DNA of 64,000 bases from JAOAFZ01 sp964412815 (GTDB lineage: Bacteria > Patescibacteriota > Microgenomatia > UBA1406 > GWC2-37-13): contig CAYPQF010000034.1 of NCBI GenBank assembly GCA_964412815.1, positions 124,001 through 188,000 on the forward strand. Reading direction: 5' to 3'. Each line of letters begins with the position of its first letter. The stretch's first letter is position 1. Below are positions 16,038 through 25,331 of the stretch, in pieces. The position numbers were made by a program, and so were the translations under genes. The notes below the pieces were generated by a model. That model did no database searches, was not told the origin of the DNA, and saw only the letters and a program-made list of their open reading frames with translations.

Positions 16038-17357
16038 ATGGTTCGGAAACAGTATTACGGCGAACAGACAGAACAAGCTCTTCAAAATTTCCCCTTTCCT
16101 CACCGGGGCGTCTACTCGGAACTCATCATCGCAGTTGCAGAGGTTAAAAAAGCCTGCGCTCATGCCAACTACGCAGCGAAGGATCTCAACAAAGACATTG
16201 CCCAGGCAATTAGTGATGCCGCAGACGAAGTAATCGCCGGCACGTTTGCTGATCAGTTTCCGACCGCGGGATTGCAAGGTGGAGCCGGAACCTCGATTAA
16301 TATGAATGTAAACGAAGTGCTGGCTGCCCGGGCTGAAGAGTTATTGCACCAGCGAGGGATGCCGAAGTCAGTGCATCCAAACGATCATGTAAACCGGAGC
16401 CAATCAACGAATGACGTGAATCCTTCAGCGCTGCGGATAGCCTGTATTCGTCTGGTCGATGAGTTGCTCGGGGTAGTAGACCGGCTGGCAGAAGCGATGG
16501 AGGAGAAAGCGTCGAACTGGAAAAAAGTAAAAAAACTCGGACGGACGCATATTCAGGATGCGGTTCCTACCACTTTGGGGGCGGAGTTTGCCGCGTATGC
16601 CGCGATTGTCAGACGGGACCGGAAACGGATTGCCCAGGCAAAAGAAAATCTATTTGAATTGAATTTGGGCGGAACTGCGATCGGTAACAGAATTAATGCT
16701 TCAGCAGTGTATGTGGACGCTGTATATCCTGCGTTAAGCAAGATTACCGGTATGGAGCTGAAACCGGCAGAAAATATGATGGCCTTTACGAGCGGCAATG
16801 GGGATATCTGTCATTTGAGTGCCACTGTCACGGTACTGGTAAACAGTCTTTCCAAGATGGCGACCGATATCCGGTTTATGGCCAGTGGTCCCATGGGTGG
16901 TATTGGAGAGATACGACTGAAAGCGTTGCAACCGGGATCGTCCATTATGCCCGGCAAGATTAACCCGGTCATGCCGGAGTCTGTCAACCAACTCTACTAC
17001 TTTATCACCGGCAAAAATATGACGGTACATCAGTCTGCAGAAGGCGCCCATCTGGAACTGGGGGTTATGTTTCCGGTGATGGCCGATGCTATTCTGACAA
17101 TGCTGAAGTTAACCGCCTCCGTGCTCGATACTTTTACGCAGCGCTGTATTGTACCAATGGAAGCAAACGAAGAACGGTGTGCCGAACTGCTGGAACGGTC
17201 AACCGCATATGCAACACTACTTACCCCGGTACTCGGCTATGATATCGTAAGTAAGGCCGTAAAAGAATCCATTCAGCGAGGGCTCTCAATACGGGAAGTC
17301 ATCATGGAAAAAGGGTTGATGACGGAAGACGAATTCGAAGATGCAACCGCGCTGTAA
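16038..17357 (+). CDS. aspA: Aspartate ammonia-lyase-like enzyme (aspartase/fumarase superfamily)
   Basis: The 439-aa product is a class II fumarase/aspartase superfamily lyase. The signature GSSIMPGKINPVMPE (about residues 298-312) reads VMPE rather than the TQCE of fumarase C, favouring aspartase (aspartate to fumarate plus ammonia). Other blocks are GAGTSINMNVNEV, NRSQSTNDVNPS and GRTHIQDAVPTTLG. The N-terminus (MVRKQYYGEQTEQALQNFPF) matches the superfamily. A direct role beside dihydroorotase is not established. Predicted leaderless start. Confidence 0.85.
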   Translation: MVRKQYYGEQTEQALQNFPFPHRGVYSELIIAVAEVKKACAHANYAAKDLNKDIAQAISDAADEVIAGTFADQFPTAGLQGGAGTSINMNVNEVLAARAEELLHQRGMPKSVHPNDHVNRSQSTNDVNPSALRIACIRLVDELLGVVDRLAEAMEEKASNWKKVKKLGRTHIQDAVPTTLGAEFAAYAAIVRRDRKRIAQAKENLFELNLGGTAIGNRINASAVYVDAVYPALSKITGMELKPAENMMAFTSGNGDICHLSATVTVLVNSLSKMATDIRFMASGPMGGIGEIRLKALQPGSSIMPGKINPVMPESVNQLYYFITGKNMTVHQSAEGAHLELGVMFPVMADAILTMLKLTASVLDTFTQRCIVPMEANEERCAELLERSTAYATLLTPVLGYDIVSKAVKESIQRGLSIREVIMEKGLMTEDEFEDATAL

Positions 17358-17395
17358 TCCTTTTTGAAACTTCGCTATACTAGATAATACATCCT

Positions 17396-18706
17396 ATGGA
17401 TCAACATCCAATCCCGCGCCAGATTACTACGTTTGAATTTAAACTGATCGGGTTTATGACCCTGAAACAGTTTATTTATCTTGCTATGGCCTTCCCGATT
17501 GCCTACATTGTGTTTGCGCTGTTTCCGATCCCGGTACTGAACTTTTTACTGGCCGCACTGGTTGCGTTTGCCGGGATTGCGTTTGCTTTTATTCCGATTA
17601 TGGACCGGCCGCTGGATGTCTGGATTAAAAATCTGTATAAACGACTGCAAAGTCCGACGCAGTATTTTTATCAGAAGAAAAACGAACCTCTGTATTTTTT
17701 AAAAGACTTGTATTTTCTGGCGGACCCGCACCACATGCTGGCCCATATCGAGTCAAAAGAGAAACTGGCACAGTATCTGGCAGCAACCCGGCAACGACAA
17801 CGCCCTGACTATCGTAAAAAACAGATTGGGACGCTGATACAGACTCCGACCGACGCGCTACAGAAACAGCCGGCTCTCGGTGCCGCGCCGGCTGCCGTAC
17901 AAGCGACAATAGCCGTGCCAGCCCCTGCCGCAGCTGTACAAGCGGCAGTTGCCCCGGCAGCACCAGTTGCTCAGGTGGTCGCTCCGCCAGACGCGACACA
18001 TGCCGCCGTAATACAGGTTCCGCATGCGCCTGATTTTTCGAAAGAAACAGTAACAACTGCCTCCGATGCGACTCCAACTGCTATGCAGGTGAGTGCGAGC
18101 ACGGTTCCGCCGACAGAACCAGTTCCTGTTCCTCAGGCACCAGCTGCTCCTGTTGCGCCGCAGGCGTGGAAGATGATTGCTGAGCCGACTGCTCCCGCAG
18201 CGCCAGCTCCCGTTATGCCTGTGCCCGTTGTGCAGACCTCACCCGTTCAGGCCAGTGCACCGATAGTACAGCCGCAAGTGATTCCTCCGGTCGCCGCACC
18301 CGCCACACCTGCCGCTCCGCAGTACCAAACTGCGGGAGATGTGGTCTCTGCTATGCCGCCACGCCAGCCACTCATGCAAACTCAGGTGATTGCACCAAAG
18401 CCTCCCCCTCCGGTACCTGTTGTCGAACCTCCCACGCAGCCATTCCTTACCGGGATTGTTAAAACAGGGAAGCGGATCCCGCTCCCCGGCGTTATGGTCT
18501 ATATGAAAGACCCGTCCGGCAATCCGGTCCGGTTAATGAAATCCAATCCGCACGGAGTGTTTGCAACGTATAATCCGGTTTCTCCAGGGAGCTATGTACT
18601 GGAGATCAAGGATCCGAACGGGATGTACTTTTTTGATACAATGAATATATCCGTGAGAGAAACCAATCCGTTACCAGTTGAGATCATGTCCAAGGAAATT
18701 CTGTAA
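17396..18706 (+). CDS. PrgI-family membrane protein with Pro/Ala linker and C-terminal beta-sandwich
   Basis: The 436-aa protein has three parts. The N-terminal about 110 residues, with two adjacent membrane helices (about 25-65) and the DRPLDVWIKNLYKRL region, match the PrgI/VirB3-like family found with VirB4 ATPases. A long Ala/Pro/Val-rich low-complexity linker spans about 150-345. The last 85 residues (TGIVKTGKRIPLPGVMVYMK...) resemble carboxypeptidase-regulatory-like domains. It starts a run with 18706 and 19431 and stops in TAATG shared with the next gene, so coupled translation is likely. GATAAT lies seven nt before the ATG. Confidence 0.75.
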   Translation: MDQHPIPRQITTFEFKLIGFMTLKQFIYLAMAFPIAYIVFALFPIPVLNFLLAALVAFAGIAFAFIPIMDRPLDVWIKNLYKRLQSPTQYFYQKKNEPLYFLKDLYFLADPHHMLAHIESKEKLAQYLAATRQRQRPDYRKKQIGTLIQTPTDALQKQPALGAAPAAVQATIAVPAPAAAVQAAVAPAAPVAQVVAPPDATHAAVIQVPHAPDFSKETVTTASDATPTAMQVSASTVPPTEPVPVPQAPAAPVAPQAWKMIAEPTAPAAPAPVMPVPVVQTSPVQASAPIVQPQVIPPVAAPATPAAPQYQTAGDVVSAMPPRQPLMQTQVIAPKPPPPVPVVEPPTQPFLTGIVKTGKRIPLPGVMVYMKDPSGNPVRLMKSNPHGVFATYNPVSPGSYVLEIKDPNGMYFFDTMNISVRETNPLPVEIMSKEIL

Positions 18707-19365
18707 TGCCTACCAAGACCAAACCAACATCCCCGATTAAGGCCACGACCCAGAAGTTCATCGAGATTGATGAGATCAAGGATGATGTGATGCTGATGCA
18801 GGATAAGTCAGCCTGTATTGTGATTGAGGTGGGTGCAGTTAACTTCTTCCTGTTATCTCAAGATGAACAAAACGCCTTAATTTATTCGTATGGAGGACTG
18901 CTGAACTCCTTATCATTTCCGGTCGAGATTATGATCATGTCCAAGCGGATGGATATATCCTCCTATCTTGAGTTTCTGAAAGGAAAGGTAGCGACGACCA
19001 CAAACGAAGTTGTTCGCAACAGACTGGCAGCCTATCAGACGTTTATTCAGAATGTGGTCCAGAAAAATACCGTGCTCGAAAAGCGGTTCTTTTTTGTGAT
19101 TCCGTTTTCTCCGCTGGAACTGGGAGCAAAGGGATTACAGACCAACAAGATTAATAAAGAGTATCTGATTAGCCGTGCCAAAACATCTCTGTACCCGAAA
19201 CGGGATCATCTCTTGCGTCTGCTTTCCAAACTGGGTCTCAAAACTACTGTTCTGGGAGCGCAGGAATTGACTGAATTGTTTTATAACCTCTATAACCCTT
19301 CCGCAACCGGAAAACAGCTGGCACCGGTTGAGACCTATACTGATGTCGTACTGACCAGTGGCTAA
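18706..19365 (+). CDS. VirB4/TraC N-terminal-domain-like protein
   Basis: The 219-aa protein (FIEIDEIKDDVMLMQDKSAC...) resembles the N-terminal domain that normally precedes the ATPase in TraC/VirB4-type proteins. It has no Walker motifs and no membrane segment. The start overlaps the stop of the PrgI-like gene (TAATG) and the VirB4-like ATPase follows 65 nt downstream, so the three probably form one complex. A stand-alone N-domain is a plausible split or a duplicated partner, because the ATPase downstream has its own N-terminal region. Confidence 0.68.
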   Translation: MPTKTKPTSPIKATTQKFIEIDEIKDDVMLMQDKSACIVIEVGAVNFFLLSQDEQNALIYSYGGLLNSLSFPVEIMIMSKRMDISSYLEFLKGKVATTTNEVVRNRLAAYQTFIQNVVQKNTVLEKRFFFVIPFSPLELGAKGLQTNKINKEYLISRAKTSLYPKRDHLLRLLSKLGLKTTVLGAQELTELFYNLYNPSATGKQLAPVETYTDVVLTSG

Positions 19366-19430
19366 CAGAACCGGGGAGACCATTTTTACCCGGTACTCCT
19401 TTCTAGACTTTTTTCACGGAAAACAGTATC

Positions 19431-21230
19431 ATGAATACCATGGGTTTATTTGGTGGATCAAAAAAACAGACGCCCGGCAAACCGGCAGCTCCTCCTGCGG
19501 TCAGTACTATCCCGTCCCAGTTTCAGAATGTAGCAGAGACTATTGCAAAGGGTTCGGTGAGTATCAAAGACCTGGTTGCTCCCTCGTATGTAGAAGTGGA
19601 TTTTAATAACATCAAGGTAGACAACATGTATTACCGGACGCTCTTTGTGACCGGATATCCCCGTTATGTTGCTCCTAACTGGCTGTACTCGCTGATTACC
19701 TACGACCACCCGCTCTTTATCTCGATGTTTGTCTATCCGACTGAGTCAAAAACGGTGCTCGATCAACTGAAACGGAAAATTGCGGAGATGCAGGTTACCA
19801 TCGAAAGTGATATTAAAGCTGGAAAAGTGGTTGACCCGACAGTCCAGGTTGCACTGGATGACGCGCTTGCGCTCCAGGCGGAACTGGCAAAAGGAGCAGA
19901 ACGCTTTTTCCAGTTCGGGCTGTATATCACGATTCCGGCAGAGACAAAAGAGGAGCTGGACTCGGTCACCAAAGAACTGGATAATACCCTCGCATCACTC
20001 TTAATCATCGCCAAACAGGCAACCCTCGAACAGGAAGAAGGGTTTAAATCAACACTCCCGATCTTTATGGATAAACTGCAGGTCTGGCGCAATATGGATA
20101 CTACCAGTCTGGCCATGACCTTCCCATTCTCAACTGCGTCGCTGACCCGTAACGAAGGTATTTTATATGGTCTGAATCAACACGATGGTTCGCTGATCAT
20201 CTTTGACCGTTTTACCCTGGAAAACTCAAATTCGGTTATTCTGGGTAAGTCGGGAGGCGGTAAGTCGTTTATGGTGAAGCTGGAATGTCTGCGTCTGCTG
20301 ATGATGGGTGTAGATGTGATTATTCTCGATCCGGAAAATGAATATAAAAATATCTCAGAGGCAGTTGGAGGAGAGTTTGTGGAGTTCTCTTCGAACTCAC
20401 AGTACAAAATTAATCCCTTTGAACTGACCGCCGAAGTACCGGAACCGGACGAACTGCAAAATAAAATCCTCGACCTCCACTCGTTGATGCGGGTAATGAT
20501 GGGCGAGTTAACTCCGACGCAGGACGCAATGCTGGACCGTGCGCTGGTGCTGGCATATCGCAATAAGGGTATCACTCAGGACCCGGATACCTTTAAGCTG
20601 GAGCCTCCACTGTTGGAAGATCTGTACAAAGTATTTATCGGTATGGAGTCGCAGGAAGCAAAAGAGATGGCGGATCGACTTGAGAAATATGTCAAAGGAT
20701 CAGCTGCCGGTATCTTTAATCAGCAATCCAATTTTGATATCAAAAATCCGTTTACTGTCTTTGGTGTCCGTGATCTGGAGGAGAACCTGCGACCAGTCGC
20801 GATGTACATTATTCTGGATTACATCTGGAACCGGGTCCGTCGCGGCGAACGCAAACGTCGTGTGCTGATTGTCGACGAAGCCTGGTATCTGATCAAGAAC
20901 AAGGACTCCGGCGCCTATCTGCACAACTTTGCCAAGCGTGCCCGTAAATACAAATTGGGTATGACGACCATTACCCAGGACGTAGAGGATTTCTTAAATA
21001 AAGAAGAAGGAAAAGCGATTATTACAAACTCATCCTTACAGATTATTCTGAAACAGTCGACCGCGGCGGTGGATCGCATCTCCGAAGTCTTCTACCTGAC
21101 CGGAGGAGAAAAGCACTTCCTGTTGTCAGCTGGTGTTGGAGAAGGACTCTTCTTTGCGGGCCAGTCCCATGTCGGATTTAAGGTTATTGCATCCGAAGAG
21201 GAAAAAGCGCTGATTGACAGTGCGGGCTAA
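19431..21230 (+). CDS. VirB4-like secretion/pilus ATPase
   Basis: The 599-aa protein has an N-terminal domain (about 1-230) with a coiled stretch, then a P-loop ATPase with Walker A GKSGGGKS (about 272-279), Walker B RRVLIVDEAW (about 473-482), an arginine-rich RARKYK helix and TTITQDVEDFL. Membership in the VirB4/TraC AAA-like family is clear. With PrgI-like and N-domain-like genes immediately upstream it probably energises a type IV secretion or pilus-like apparatus at the membrane. There are no VirB6/8/9/10 genes here, so a classic conjugation system is not shown. Confidence 0.88.
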   Translation: MNTMGLFGGSKKQTPGKPAAPPAVSTIPSQFQNVAETIAKGSVSIKDLVAPSYVEVDFNNIKVDNMYYRTLFVTGYPRYVAPNWLYSLITYDHPLFISMFVYPTESKTVLDQLKRKIAEMQVTIESDIKAGKVVDPTVQVALDDALALQAELAKGAERFFQFGLYITIPAETKEELDSVTKELDNTLASLLIIAKQATLEQEEGFKSTLPIFMDKLQVWRNMDTTSLAMTFPFSTASLTRNEGILYGLNQHDGSLIIFDRFTLENSNSVILGKSGGGKSFMVKLECLRLLMMGVDVIILDPENEYKNISEAVGGEFVEFSSNSQYKINPFELTAEVPEPDELQNKILDLHSLMRVMMGELTPTQDAMLDRALVLAYRNKGITQDPDTFKLEPPLLEDLYKVFIGMESQEAKEMADRLEKYVKGSAAGIFNQQSNFDIKNPFTVFGVRDLEENLRPVAMYIILDYIWNRVRRGERKRRVLIVDEAWYLIKNKDSGAYLHNFAKRARKYKLGMTTITQDVEDFLNKEEGKAIITNSSLQIILKQSTAAVDRISEVFYLTGGEKHFLLSAGVGEGLFFAGQSHVGFKVIASEEEKALIDSAG

Positions 21231-21309
21231 GTTTCTATTTGCAAACACTTCTTTTCTCCTATACTATATATATCCCTCCTCATTTTGATAGAATGCAGGA
21301 AAGAGATGT

Positions 21310-23112
21310 ATGAACGCAAAACTTCCCCTATTCCATAAAGGCGAGATCGGCAACATTCACTTCGGGCAGCGTGTCCAGGCACAGACGAATACGATGATGT
21401 ATATCTTTTTTGCCGGAGTGATTATCTTCTTTTTTATCCTTGCGTCCCGGCTGTTTCAGTTGACGGTTGTGAAAGGGAACTACTATCGCAGCCTGTCAGA
21501 GGATAATCGCATTCGCGAGGTGGTAATTGAAGCCAAGCGAGGTCAGATTGTCGACCGGCGGGGATATCCGATTGCGGAAAACAGTGATGTTGAGCTGCGC
21601 GAAGGTGCGACTCGTATCAACTCAAAACGCTACTATAAAAGTCCGGAGGCGTATGCACATCTGTTAGGGTATCGTCAGATTGCCGATGAACGGGATATCG
21701 AAAACGATACCTGTATCAATAAAGTGAAGTTAGGAGATAAAGTTGGTAAGAAAGGTATCGAGCGTCTGTTTGATTGTGAACTGCGCGGCAAGAACGGGAA
21801 GAAACTGGTAGAAGTAAACGCGCAGGGAGAAATGGAGCGAACCCTTACGGTAGTTCCGCCAGAGGATGGTGCGACGGTCCAACTGGCAATAGATAGTGAT
21901 CTCCAGCAGCGTGCATTTCAGTTGCTTCAAGGGAAAAAAGGATCAGTGGTAGTCGTGAATCCAAAAACTGGCGAGATCCTCGCACTTACCTCAAACCCCT
22001 CATTTAACCCGCAAGTCTTTGAAGACAACGATGCTGAGAAGGTAACGGCATTGTTCCAGGACGAGGACCGGCCGCTGTTTAACCGGAGTACCGAAGGTAC
22101 CTATCCGCCGGGATCGGTCTTTAAGATGGTGATGATCGCCGCCGGACTGGAAGAGAATGCAATCACGAAAACAGATACCATTCAGGATACCGGTAAGGTC
22201 GAGCTGGGGGACCGCGAGTTCGGTACCTGGGCATATCTGGAACAGGGACGAACCGAGGGGGAAATCGACGCTGTAAAGTCTTTGCAACGTTCGAACGACA
22301 TTTACTACTACAAACTGAGTGAAAAGCTGGGCCCGGAAAAGATGAAGAAGTGGTCTGAGATCTTCGGATATCAAAATCTATCGGGTATTGGGATAGAAGA
22401 AGCGATGGGGACGATTCCGTCACCATTCTGGAAGCAGGATACGCTGAAAGAACAGTGGTATACCGGGGATAGCTATAATTTTTCGATTGGCCAGGGATAT
22501 GTTCTAGCTACCCCGCTGCAGGTTGCGTTGGCAACGGTGCCATTTGCAAACGGAGGAGAGTACTGTAAACCGATGGTGGTCAAAAATGGCTCAGAGTTCG
22601 CGGTACAGCCCGACTGTAAACTGCTTCCTATGTCAGATGAAACCATTGCCACTGTCCGGGAGGGAATGCATCAGGCATGTAAGCCCGGTGGTACCGGATG
22701 GCCTCTTTTTAACTTTAAAGTGAGAGATCCAAAGGCTCCCATCCCTACTACCGCAGTAGCCAGTGGAAGTGCCGGAATGGCAACGGGATCGGCCTCTCTT
22801 GCGCAGATCAGCCCTATTCCTGAACCGACATCAATGCCGATTGAGGAGCTCTGGGACCCGAATTTTCTGGCAGCATCATCTTCAGCTTATTTACGTGGAT
22901 ACACAACCAAAGAGGTAGATGCGGCCTGTAAAACAGGAACCGCAGAGTCCGGCGGTAATAACAAGCCGCATGCCTGGTTTACTGCATTTGCCCCATACAA
23001 CGATCCGGAAATCCTAGTCACGGTCATGCTGGAAAATGCCGGACAGGGTTCAGATATGGCTGCACCGGTAGCCCGTGAAATCTTGCGCATGTATTTTGAG
23101 CGTCAGCAATAA
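21310..23112 (+). CDS. mrdA: Penicillin-binding protein 2, peptidoglycan transpeptidase
   Basis: Class B PBP of 600 aa: one N-terminal membrane helix (about 32-53), a dimerisation domain beginning IEAKRGQIVDRRGYPIAEN, and the transpeptidase domain with active-site S269 in PPGSVFKM, the second motif SND (QRSNDIYYY) and KTGT at residues 541-544. It crosslinks cell-wall peptides during elongation, normally with a SEDS polymerase, which is not in this window. Upstream is the VirB4 run, 79 nt away. A Ser/Ala/Thr-rich insertion lies between the SND and KTG motifs (about 480-510). Confidence 0.92.
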   Translation: MNAKLPLFHKGEIGNIHFGQRVQAQTNTMMYIFFAGVIIFFFILASRLFQLTVVKGNYYRSLSEDNRIREVVIEAKRGQIVDRRGYPIAENSDVELREGATRINSKRYYKSPEAYAHLLGYRQIADERDIENDTCINKVKLGDKVGKKGIERLFDCELRGKNGKKLVEVNAQGEMERTLTVVPPEDGATVQLAIDSDLQQRAFQLLQGKKGSVVVVNPKTGEILALTSNPSFNPQVFEDNDAEKVTALFQDEDRPLFNRSTEGTYPPGSVFKMVMIAAGLEENAITKTDTIQDTGKVELGDREFGTWAYLEQGRTEGEIDAVKSLQRSNDIYYYKLSEKLGPEKMKKWSEIFGYQNLSGIGIEEAMGTIPSPFWKQDTLKEQWYTGDSYNFSIGQGYVLATPLQVALATVPFANGGEYCKPMVVKNGSEFAVQPDCKLLPMSDETIATVREGMHQACKPGGTGWPLFNFKVRDPKAPIPTTAVASGSAGMATGSASLAQISPIPEPTSMPIEELWDPNFLAASSSAYLRGYTTKEVDAACKTGTAESGGNNKPHAWFTAFAPYNDPEILVTVMLENAGQGSDMAAPVAREILRMYFERQQ

Positions 23113-23236
23113 TCTTCTTACCATTCTATTATCCAACTGTTTTGCAGCAGAGCCTAAAAAGAGTGTACAATAGATAAAAAAAGTAGACCAATAACTAAAA
23201 ACCATGCTAACATAATGATATTATCTGATATGGATG

Positions 23237-23264
23237 TGGACAAATACTAATAGTATGATATAAT
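23237..23264 (+). promoter_or_regulatory. Promoter of the DRE-TIM lyase gene
   Basis: TGGACA (23237-23242), 16 nt, TATAAT (23259-23264), giving a leader of about 30 nt before ATG 23302. Confidence 0.45.
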
Positions 23265-23301
23265 TATAGGTCCATTACTAGATTGGTTACCCAGATATAA
23301 A

Positions 23302-24693
23302 ATGTCAGAAACTATAGGTCGTTTAGGATTTGGACCGCTCTTTTTTAAAACTAGTCCTGTCCGAGAACGAGTCGCACCGCAACCGGCAGCCGTAGAAGCT
23401 TCAAGTGAGCTCAGTCTCGCGAAGCGGCTTCAAAAGGCTAACATCGTGCTTGATATGCGCGATGGACTGCAAGGTATGCCAGGTACATACCCGGATATTT
23501 CTGTGTTACAGGATTATCTGGTAGGTGCTGAAAAAGCAGGTATTAGCACTGTTATTGCGGGAATTTATGCTGGCCCGGGAACTGTTATTGACAGACGAAC
23601 CCGGGATCTTCTGGAATGGATGCGGGAAAACTCTTCAATTACCCCTGCGCTTGCCAGTCTGGCACGCCCGGACTCTGTAGCCTGGGTGCAGGAACTGCAC
23701 GCAATTCATCCCGAAACAGAAGCGTATGTTTTTATGAGTGGAGAAGATGAGCGTATGGCTATTGAAGGCTGGACCGAAGATCGCATTCGGCAGAATATGG
23801 CCGCTTCTACCCGTACTCTGGTGGATGCCGGTATTCCGGTTATCAGTGTCTGGGAACAGGCATCGCAGATTCAGATTGAAAAACTTCAGGAATTAATTCT
23901 ACTTTCCGCACAGAGCGGTGCGTCACGTATTTGTATCCCTGATACACTCTCCTATCTTCGTCCGGAAGATTCTTCACGGAGTTCGTTTGATCTCTTTAGA
24001 GCACTGCGCTTCTTCCTCAATACTCACGGCATGTCTCATATTGAGCTAGAATGCCATGCACACAATGATCATGGGCTGGCGGATGATGTCTCTATCGAAG
24101 CGATTAAAGGAGGAGCGAGTGGAGCACATGCGACGTTCCGTGGCATCGGAGAACGAGCGGGGAATGCTGATGTCTATGTACTCATGAAAAAAATTAATGA
24201 TCAGTTGGCACGACACGAGCTTTCTACTCGATGGAGTCCACCGGATATTGCTGCTGCCGACGATCGCTGGATCGCTCAGACCGGGGTTGATATTAGTGCC
24301 TATGGACCAACCGGTTCTAATCGTTTTACTACCTATGCTGGTATTCATGCCGCCGGTATTATGAAACCGTTGTCACGCTATATGGAGGCAATGCGTGCAG
24401 GGCGGGCAGACCAGGCTGAAGTCTATTACGACCAGATGCATCGTGTCTACCTGCCAGAGCAGTCAACAGAGGTGAACGAAGCGAATGGTATCCGGGTCGA
24501 GCATCATCCTGAGTTCGGTATGAACGCATTTTCGTCGGATGCTTCTGTAAGAATGTTCTACTGGATGTATACCGGCAATCCTCCCGAGATGATGTCTGAA
24601 GAAGACGTTCGGCGCGTCCTGGAGATCATTAAAGTAGAAAATCGTGTATTATCAGATGATGAGATGGTGCAATTTTTCGGTGTACTCTGGTAA
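23302..24693 (+). CDS. DRE-TIM metallolyase (isopropylmalate/homocitrate synthase-like)
   Basis: The 463-aa protein has the HMGL-like TIM barrel: RDG at residues 53-55 (LDMRDGLQGMPG), the metal-binding HAHNDHGLADD (about 252-262) and the GIGERAGNADV loop. These enzymes condense or cleave acyl-CoA and keto acids. The first motif differs from the canonical LRDGEQ of LeuA, and no leucine, lysine or citramalate pathway genes are nearby, so the substrate is unknown. The N-terminal 35 residues are an unusual extension. The C-terminal 90 residues are not clearly a LeuA regulatory domain. Confidence 0.75.
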   Translation: MSETIGRLGFGPLFFKTSPVRERVAPQPAAVEASSELSLAKRLQKANIVLDMRDGLQGMPGTYPDISVLQDYLVGAEKAGISTVIAGIYAGPGTVIDRRTRDLLEWMRENSSITPALASLARPDSVAWVQELHAIHPETEAYVFMSGEDERMAIEGWTEDRIRQNMAASTRTLVDAGIPVISVWEQASQIQIEKLQELILLSAQSGASRICIPDTLSYLRPEDSSRSSFDLFRALRFFLNTHGMSHIELECHAHNDHGLADDVSIEAIKGGASGAHATFRGIGERAGNADVYVLMKKINDQLARHELSTRWSPPDIAAADDRWIAQTGVDISAYGPTGSNRFTTYAGIHAAGIMKPLSRYMEAMRAGRADQAEVYYDQMHRVYLPEQSTEVNEANGIRVEHHPEFGMNAFSSDASVRMFYWMYTGNPPEMMSEEDVRRVLEIIKVENRVLSDDEMVQFFGVLW

Positions 24694-24720
24694 AAATGAG
24701 CGAGTTGCGTAAATGTGTAG

Positions 24721-24726
24721 TATAAT
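24721..24726 (+). promoter_or_regulatory. Leaderless -10 box of the first sensor/RHH gene
   Basis: TATAAT six nt before ATG 24733; there is no room for a Shine-Dalgarno. Confidence 0.65.
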
Positions 24727-24732
24727 ATACGT

Positions 24733-25320
24733 ATGAAAGTATTTTTTGCTGTCTCTCCGAAAGGAAAAAAGCAGTTCGAGAAGTACTATAAAACGATCTA
24801 CGAAGAAATCTCGAAGTGCGGCTACGAGCACGTGAATGATGATGTTATCGAAGAATCTCCTACAGAATTCTACAATACCCTGGATAAAGGCGGGAAAGAA
24901 AAGCATAAAGATCTCTACAAACGTAAGATTCAGGCGATCCAATTGGCTGATATCAATATCTTTGATTGCTCTGTTCCCGGAATTGGTCTGGGATTTGTCA
25001 TTCAGAAATCTATCGAATTAAATAAGCCGACTATCGTTCTCTACTATAAAGACGCAGTTCCTTACTATCTTACCGGACTTGCCGAAGACAGACTTATTAC
25101 TAAAAGCTATAACGAAAAAAATATTAAAAAGGTCATTAAACAGGCACTCGAAATTGCCAGAGAGCGTAAAGATAAACGCTTTAACTTCTTTATTTCTCCA
25201 CAGCTGCTTGATTATCTGGAAGACCAGAGTAAAGAAGAAGGAATTACCAAGTCAAAGTTTATTAGAAACCTGATTGTAAAGCACATGAGAAAGCAAGCTT
25301 CCGAGATTATGGAAGCGTAA
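24733..25320 (+). CDS. Deoxyribosyltransferase-like domain fused to ribbon-helix-helix (copy 1)
   Basis: The 195-aa product has two parts. Residues 1 to about 140 look like a Rossmann-like nucleoside 2-deoxyribosyltransferase/TIR-type fold (MKVFFAVSPKG..., DINIFDCSVPGIGLGFVIQK, NKPTIVLYY). Residues about 147-187 (RFNFFISPQLLDYLEDQSKE then EGITKSKFIRNLIVKHM) match a CopG/Arc-type ribbon-helix-helix DNA-binding domain. The catalytic Glu expected in the GxxxExGxA block of the enzymes appears to be replaced (GFVIQKS), so ligand sensing seems likelier than catalysis. The arrangement suggests a nucleotide-responsive transcription factor (inference). A paralogue follows 11 nt downstream. Confidence 0.62.
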   Translation: MKVFFAVSPKGKKQFEKYYKTIYEEISKCGYEHVNDDVIEESPTEFYNTLDKGGKEKHKDLYKRKIQAIQLADINIFDCSVPGIGLGFVIQKSIELNKPTIVLYYKDAVPYYLTGLAEDRLITKSYNEKNIKKVIKQALEIARERKDKRFNFFISPQLLDYLEDQSKEEGITKSKFIRNLIVKHMRKQASEIMEA

Positions 25321-25331
25321 CTCATTTATCT

